This document shows, in pieces, positions 13,521 through 17,444 of a stretch of 17,444 nucleotides of DNA. The position numbers and the translations under genes are program-made. Every line of letters begins with the position of its first letter. The stretch's first letter is position 1. The notes below the pieces were generated by a model. It did not search any database, was not told where the DNA came from, and saw only the letters and a list, made by a program, of their open reading frames with translations. This stretch comes from Bacteroidales bacterium (GTDB lineage: Bacteria > Bacteroidota > Bacteroidia > Bacteroidales > WCHB1-69). The DNA is taken from the NCBI GenBank assembly GCA_031266895.1, contig JAISAD010000136.1:1-17444 (forward strand), given 5' to 3'.

Positions 13521-16500
13521 ATGAAAAATATAAACAGAATTATAAGTATGGCGCTTTTGGCAGTAGCGCTGGTTGCCGGAGAAAATCTCCATGCGGAAAA
13601 ATCAAAAACTGCTCCCCAACCCAAGTCATCAGGAGCTAAAGCGGAAGCAATATGCTTGCCACCAAGCAACGATGCTGAATTGACCGTCAATAATGTACGG
13701 GCGTATATCAGAACCAATGGGATCATGTGGTTTAAAGAAACAGCCGAATATGAAATCCCTAAAGGTTCAGGAAAAACCTCCATGTTTTCTGCTGCTTTGT
13801 GGATTGGTGGTACCGACCGTAACAATCAGTTGCGGGTGGCTGCCATGCGATTTGCTCAAGTAGGAAATGATTACTGGACAGGTCCACTGGATACTCGAAC
13901 CGCCATGGTTGATCAAATTACCTGTAATCAATATGATAAATTGTTTAAAATTACCCGTGCTGAAGTTGTAGCTCATAAGGAGGCATTTACTACAAACAAT
14001 ACTTCCTATACGATGCCGGCAAGTATTAGAGACTGGCCGGGTAATGGCGATTGGGAAAATAAAGGCCAATCTTACTTTTTGGCCCCCTATTTCGACTTTA
14101 ACGGAGATGGTTCTTACACCCCTGAAGCTGGGGACTATCCCTATTACGACCTTACCAATGAACTCTGTCCATGGACAGAAAGTAATTTGGCCAGAGCTGC
14201 AGCAGGCACGTTGCCCGTTCCGCCCGAAGAATTAGACAGTAGAATTCCGCACGCCTCAGGGGCACATAATGCTGCCGGACATATGGTCTATGCCGACCAC
14301 GTATTGAAAGGCGATGAAACTCTTTTCTGGATATTTAACGATATGGGTGGTGGACACACCGAATCAAAAGGGGAAAGTATTGGACTCGAAATTAGAGGTC
14401 AAGTATTCGGATTTGCTACAAATGACGAAATCAACAATATGACTTTCTATTCTTATGAAATTATCAACCGCTCCACTCGCGACTTGGTAAATACCTATTT
14501 TTCTCAATGGGTTGACCCTGATTTAGGTTATGATGCCGATGATTTTGTGGGTTGTGATGTAATGCGGGGATTGGGCTATTGCTACAACGGACGTAATGTG
14601 GACGGCAGCGGTCAAATTAAGGCCTATGGCGACCAGCCGCCAGCAGTAGGGGTAGATTTTTTCCAAGGACCGTACATTGATCCCGATGGTCGGGATAATA
14701 AGAAATTTAACAGAGATTCTGCCAACAGCCTTTTGAACTCTCAATTTGTAGAATATTGCAATCGTTTCTTGCGTGACCCTGTTGACCAAATGGCTATTAA
14801 CGGAGTCAATTTTGGTGACTCTATTATTGATAATGAACGTTTTGGAATGCGCAGATTTGTCTATCATAATAACGACAATTCTTCTACAGGAGATCCTTTT
14901 AACGCTATTGACTATTACAACCTGTTGCGCGGTATATGGCGCGATAACTCCAGAATGCGGTATGGAGGTAATGCTCATGGGGGTATAGGACCTGAATGTG
15001 ATTTTATGTTCCCCGGAATAACAGATCCATGTAATTGGGGCACTCAAGGCATTGATCCTCAATATAATAAATCTGGTGGATGGACAGAGATAGCTGAAAA
15101 TAATGCACCGGGCGACCGTCGGTTTATGCAATCTGCAGGCCCTTTTACCTTAAATGCCGGCGCTGTAAACTATATCACAGTGGGGATTCCTTGGGCACGC
15201 GCTTCTTCAGGCGGAGCTTACGCTTCCGTGGAATTGTTGAAACGTGCCGATGACGCTTGTCAGGCACTCTTTGAAAACTGTTTTAAGGTATTGGATGGTC
15301 CTGATGCACCCGATGTTACGGTGAGAGAATTGGAAAATGAAGTAGTGCTCTATTTAACTAATGATATACCGGCGCCAACTCGCAATAATTTTAATGAAAC
15401 TTACAAAGAAACTGACCCCACCATTCCGAGTGATTTGTCCATTACGGAATTGATAACCGATTCGATGCTCCTCCGTATAGTAATTGACAGTACTACGGTA
15501 CCAATGCTAACTAAAGACACCATTATTTATACTCTAAAATCTAATACTCGTCCAGTACCTCTTACTGATGAAGAACGTTCTTACAAATTTGAAGGATACA
15601 TGATTTATCAATTGGCAAATAAATATGTTAGTGTTACCGATTTGAATGATTTGGCAAAAGCCAGATTGGTGGCTCAATGTGATATTAAAAACAAATTTGG
15701 CAAAATAATCAATTGGGAGTACGATGAATTGCTGGCTACTTCCGTACCAAAAGAAAAAGTCAATGGAAGCAATACCGGTATCTTCCATTCGGTATCCATT
15801 ACCGAAGATAAATTTACTACAGGTTCTGTCAAGCTTGTAAACCATAAAGCCTATTATTACATGGTTATTGCATATGCGGTAAATGAATACAGACCATTTT
15901 CCATTAATGATAACGTGGAAAACGGGTTGCTTGGGCAAAAGAGAGTCTTTTTGGCCGGACGTAATAATATACAAATCTATACGGCGATACCTCACAAACC
16001 TTCCCCTCAGGAAAATGGCACGATCTTGCATGCCAGCTATGGCACGCAGCCGATGATCACCCGCATAGAAGGGCAAGGCAACGGAGGGTTTTTCCTTGAT
16101 TTGACCGATGAAACCCGCGATAAGATTTTAGCCGGTGGTGATGATAATACATGGAAAGTGCAGAACTTGACCTACAAAAATAATGCAGGTCCATTGGCTA
16201 TCAAAGTCATAGATCCTGTGAAAGTACAACCTTTCGATTACAAAATTAAATTTATAGACTCTGTGGCCGTCGCTACCGGTAAAGATTTGTCGGACACGGC
16301 TACGTGGGTACTTGAAATTTTGAACGTTACGCAAGAGCAGGCTGACGCGATGGGTTATAAAGAGTTTTGGAATAATGGAACAATTACCTTACCCTCCAGT
16401 ATGTCCATATCCATGCGCAACGAGCAGTTATTCCTGCCATTAGGGCTCTCTGTCTCTATAGAAAACTACGCTTTCCAAATCTATCAGGACGAGGTGTTGA

Positions 16501-17444
16501 AAACTATAATAAGCAATCCGAAATCCTATAGAAACATTTCTATGTATGCACAAGTTGATTATGTAGGTTCTTCGATTACCTATACCGACGAAACGCATAA
16601 ATGGCTTTCCGGCTTGGTAGATATATCCGGCGATTTTCCGGCCAACTGGATACGTTCGGGTACCTCTGCAAATGGATCATGGGAAACATGGGCTGGCCAA
16701 GACGGTGCTGCTGACAAATATTTCAAATGGAAAACAGAAGATGTCCACTATCCAATGAGTTATGTCAGTGATAAGAATACTACCAGCAACATTAGAGCAT
16801 GGAAAGATCCGAAAGCACAATTTAGCAGTGTATTAGGCGGAACATGGGCACCCTATTCGTTGTCTTCTCCATTTTTCGGAGGACCTCAAGCACGTTATAT
16901 TAAGCCGGATCCTGCCTTTTCGAATGCTACTCAAAATTTTTCCGAACCTATACCCTCTTACTACTTATCCCACTCTGGGCCGAGAGGAAACCCCGGGTTA
17001 GGTCAGACTACTCAATCTCCCGGATTTAACCAAACCATGACCAATCTCTATTCGGTGGATATTGTACTTACTAAAAATAAAAAATTGTGGACCCGTTGTG
17101 TGGTATTGGAAGCATGTGACGATATTAACAAATCGGAAGGCCGAGGGAAAGCACACGAACCAAGAAAACACAAATCTGTTAATCAAGACGGCGGCACCGA
17201 AGAGAACCAAGGTGACGGTATGGGCTGGTTTCCTGGCTACGCCATCAATGTAGAAACCGGTGAACGTCTTAATATTATGTTCTCCGAAAACTCTTCTGAC
17301 CCTGAAAATAACGGGAATGACATGATATTCAATCCAACAAGTGTATATGCTTACGGGAATGAAGACCCCGGGACAGGGTCTGAAAAAGATATTAATAAAC
17401 CTCTTACGGTAGAGGAGTATAATACTCTTTACGCGGCAGGGGTT
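13521..17444 (+). CDS. Very large secreted protein, probable type IX secretion cargo, 3' end beyond window
   Basis: From ATG 13521 the frame stays open for 1308 codons to the last base, so the true protein is longer. It begins with a signal peptide (MKNINRII, hydrophobic 9-19, probable cut after NLHA at 25). The N-terminal region (about 45-155) has VNNVRAYIRTNGIMW, MFSAALWIGGTDRNNQL and GNDYWTGPLDT, which I recall from giant Bacteroidota secreted proteins that usually end in a type IX sorting domain. A calcium-binding-like loop DFNGDGSYTPEAGDYP follows (192-207), then the conserved FVGCDVMRGLGYCYNG (342-357) and VGVDFFQGPYIDPDG (376-390). Near the edge are DIVLTKNKKLWTRC and GMGWFPGYAINVETGERLN (from about 1233), also family-like. 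No enzyme motif is recognised. The 30-base gap after the TonB receptor suggests joint expression and perhaps joint action at the surface. The sorting domain cannot be seen. Confidence 0.82.
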   Translation, partial: MKNINRIISMALLAVALVAGENLHAEKSKTAPQPKSSGAKAEAICLPPSNDAELTVNNVRAYIRTNGIMWFKETAEYEIPKGSGKTSMFSAALWIGGTDRNNQLRVAAMRFAQVGNDYWTGPLDTRTAMVDQITCNQYDKLFKITRAEVVAHKEAFTTNNTSYTMPASIRDWPGNGDWENKGQSYFLAPYFDFNGDGSYTPEAGDYPYYDLTNELCPWTESNLARAAAGTLPVPPEELDSRIPHASGAHNAAGHMVYADHVLKGDETLFWIFNDMGGGHTESKGESIGLEIRGQVFGFATNDEINNMTFYSYEIINRSTRDLVNTYFSQWVDPDLGYDADDFVGCDVMRGLGYCYNGRNVDGSGQIKAYGDQPPAVGVDFFQGPYIDPDGRDNKKFNRDSANSLLNSQFVEYCNRFLRDPVDQMAINGVNFGDSIIDNERFGMRRFVYHNNDNSSTGDPFNAIDYYNLLRGIWRDNSRMRYGGNAHGGIGPECDFMFPGITDPCNWGTQGIDPQYNKSGGWTEIAENNAPGDRRFMQSAGPFTLNAGAVNYITVGIPWARASSGGAYASVELLKRADDACQALFENCFKVLDGPDAPDVTVRELENEVVLYLTNDIPAPTRNNFNETYKETDPTIPSDLSITELITDSMLLRIVIDSTTVPMLTKDTIIYTLKSNTRPVPLTDEERSYKFEGYMIYQLANKYVSVTDLNDLAKARLVAQCDIKNKFGKIINWEYDELLATSVPKEKVNGSNTGIFHSVSITEDKFTTGSVKLVNHKAYYYMVIAYAVNEYRPFSINDNVENGLLGQKRVFLAGRNNIQIYTAIPHKPSPQENGTILHASYGTQPMITRIEGQGNGGFFLDLTDETRDKILAGGDDNTWKVQNLTYKNNAGPLAIKVIDPVKVQPFDYKIKFIDSVAVATGKDLSDTATWVLEILNVTQEQADAMGYKEFWNNGTITLPSSMSISMRNEQLFLPLGLSVSIENYAFQIYQDEVLKTIISNPKSYRNISMYAQVDYVGSSITYTDETHKWLSGLVDISGDFPANWIRSGTSANGSWETWAGQDGAADKYFKWKTEDVHYPMSYVSDKNTTSNIRAWKDPKAQFSSVLGGTWAPYSLSSPFFGGPQARYIKPDPAFSNATQNFSEPIPSYYLSHSGPRGNPGLGQTTQSPGFNQTMTNLYSVDIVLTKNKKLWTRCVVLEACDDINKSEGRGKAHEPRKHKSVNQDGGTEENQGDGMGWFPGYAINVETGERLNIMFSENSSDPENNGNDMIFNPTSVYAYGNEDPGTGSEKDINKPLTVEEYNTLYAAGV

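Noticed and set aside
14523..15131. 202-codon open frame on the minus strand inside the secreted-protein gene
   Set aside because: It lies opposite a frame with clear family motifs. The product has no recognisable domain or signal, and it is a by-product of the codon bias of the real gene.
15534..16076. 180-codon open frame on the minus strand inside the secreted-protein gene
   Set aside because: Same reason: it is antisense to an uninterrupted 1308-codon frame and has no family features.

Overview
The window looks like a chromosomal segment of a member of the Bacteroidota. Three things point there: start codons without a clear Shine-Dalgarno sequence, recurrent TATTTTTG (TAnnTTTG-type) -7 promoter elements just upstream of genes, and gene families typical of the phylum. 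Those families include a carboxypeptidase-regulatory-like/TonB-dependent receptor, a very large secreted protein of a kind usually exported by type IX secretion, and a degenerate Rieske-like lipoprotein. The secreted protein suggests an environmental lineage (Chitinophagia/Saprospiria-like), but this is inference. I see no rRNA, tRNA, CRISPR array, insertion sequence or phage gene.

Layout. 1-2218: a 5'-truncated MBOAT O-acyltransferase followed 3 bases later by an AlgX/AlgJ-like SGNH protein, a probable envelope-glycan O-acetylation pair. 2373-5373: an ArnT/GT39-like GT-C glycosyltransferase overlapping a phosphoethanolamine-transferase-like membrane sulfatase-fold enzyme. 5374-5807: a 434-base gap with a dense cluster of TATGTA/TACATA half-sites, a -7 element and a doubtful 51-codon ORF. 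5808-8612: phoH, lpxK and a purine nucleoside phosphorylase, joined by 4-base and 23-base overlaps, with a consensus-like internal promoter inside the 3' end of lpxK. 8603-9037 (minus): a lipoprotein with a Rieske-like fold and altered metal ligands, converging on the phosphorylase with a 10-base overlap. 9158-9571: a small membrane-anchored acidic protein. 9705-17444: a 1261-residue TonB-dependent receptor followed 30 bases later by a secreted protein that stays open for 1308 codons to the window edge.

How the genes may work together. Five of the first seven confident genes act on, or probably act on, the cell envelope: O-acetylation, glycosyl transfer from a lipid carrier, phosphoethanolamine transfer and lipid A 4'-phosphorylation. 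They may jointly shape lipopolysaccharide or another surface glycan. The right-hand half is a receptor/secreted-protein pair with no SusD partner in view, plausibly an outer-surface assembly or uptake unit of unknown substrate.

No feature here is clearly a new defence or mobile system. The most unusual signals are the Rieske-like protein with cysteine and histidine apparently swapped at one ligand pair, the palindrome cluster before phoH, the Asn-to-Asp change in the phosphorylase base-binding site, and the receptor/giant secreted protein pair.
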